Source of the DNA: Alphaproteobacteria bacterium
GTDB taxonomy: Bacteria > Pseudomonadota > Alphaproteobacteria > Puniceispirillales > Puniceispirillaceae
Direction: 5' to 3'
Length of the DNA stretch: 5,862 nt
NCBI GenBank assembly: GCA_011522945.1
Contig: WTHY01000081.1
Location: forward strand, 1-5,862
The notes under the pieces were generated by a model. It made no database searches. It saw only the letters and a program-made list of their open reading frames with translations, and was not told the origin of the DNA. Each line of letters starts with the position of its first letter. The first letter of the stretch is position 1. Position numbers and translations under genes: made by a program. Shown piece after piece: positions 5,807 through 5,862 of the stretch.

Positions 5807-5862
5807 ATGACATTAGAGATTAGACGCCTTGTGGAGTACCGCCAAACAACCTTTAATGCTGT
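5807..5862 (+). CDS. N-terminal fragment of a third operon gene, cut by the window end
   Basis: Eighteen codons are visible, encoding MTLEIRRLVEYRQTTFNA, with a good ribosome binding site and a 37-base gap to the monooxygenase gene. The start is faintly like the N terminus of the amino acid synthesis family (PF06684, DUF1185), whose members often begin with an IRK-V pattern followed by E-R residues and which I recall near luciferase-like oxygenases. This is from memory over a short stretch and is a guess. The rest of the gene lies beyond the window. Confidence 0.6.
   Translation, partial: MTLEIRRLVEYRQTTFNA

Overview
The window looks like chromosomal DNA of a moderately AT-rich proteobacterium, most plausibly a marine alphaproteobacterium. 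This rests on overall protein flavour (paired TPM-domain genes, a CPY-type glutathione transferase, a luciferase-like monooxygenase next to an aldehyde dehydrogenase) and on codon choice. No taxonomic marker was searched, so the assignment is an inference.

Layout. Positions 1-65 hold the 3' part of a tRNA-Ser(UGA) with an encoded CCA. Positions 66-670 contain no intact gene. They hold an interrupted reverse-strand reading frame with protein-like composition, bounded roughly by an 11-bp inverted repeat, in a place (just behind a tRNA gene) where mobile DNA often inserts. Positions 671-2732 form a tight three-gene forward cluster: a secreted, membrane-anchored TPM-domain protein (YgcG-like), a second membrane protein with a TPM domain split by two membrane segments (COG3762-like), and a glutathione S-transferase-family protein that overlaps the second gene by 11 bases.

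Positions 2733-3160 are an intergenic region unusually rich in short repeats: an 11-bp-spaced duplicate octamer, a degenerate tandem array with a 16-bp period (about seven units), a four-copy heptamer, and a TGCAGTTT direct repeat spaced exactly 20 bp just upstream of the next gene.

Positions 3161-5862 form a second forward cluster: an NAD-type aldehyde dehydrogenase with all catalytic residues, a luciferase-like flavin-dependent monooxygenase, and the first 18 codons of a third gene with a good ribosome binding site. The first two genes share an identical ACGGGGGAT element before their start codons. A monooxygenase that yields an aldehyde and a dehydrogenase that oxidises it to an acid make chemical sense together, so this looks like a small catabolic operon of unknown substrate. 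No CRISPR array, intact insertion sequence, phage gene or defence system is visible.
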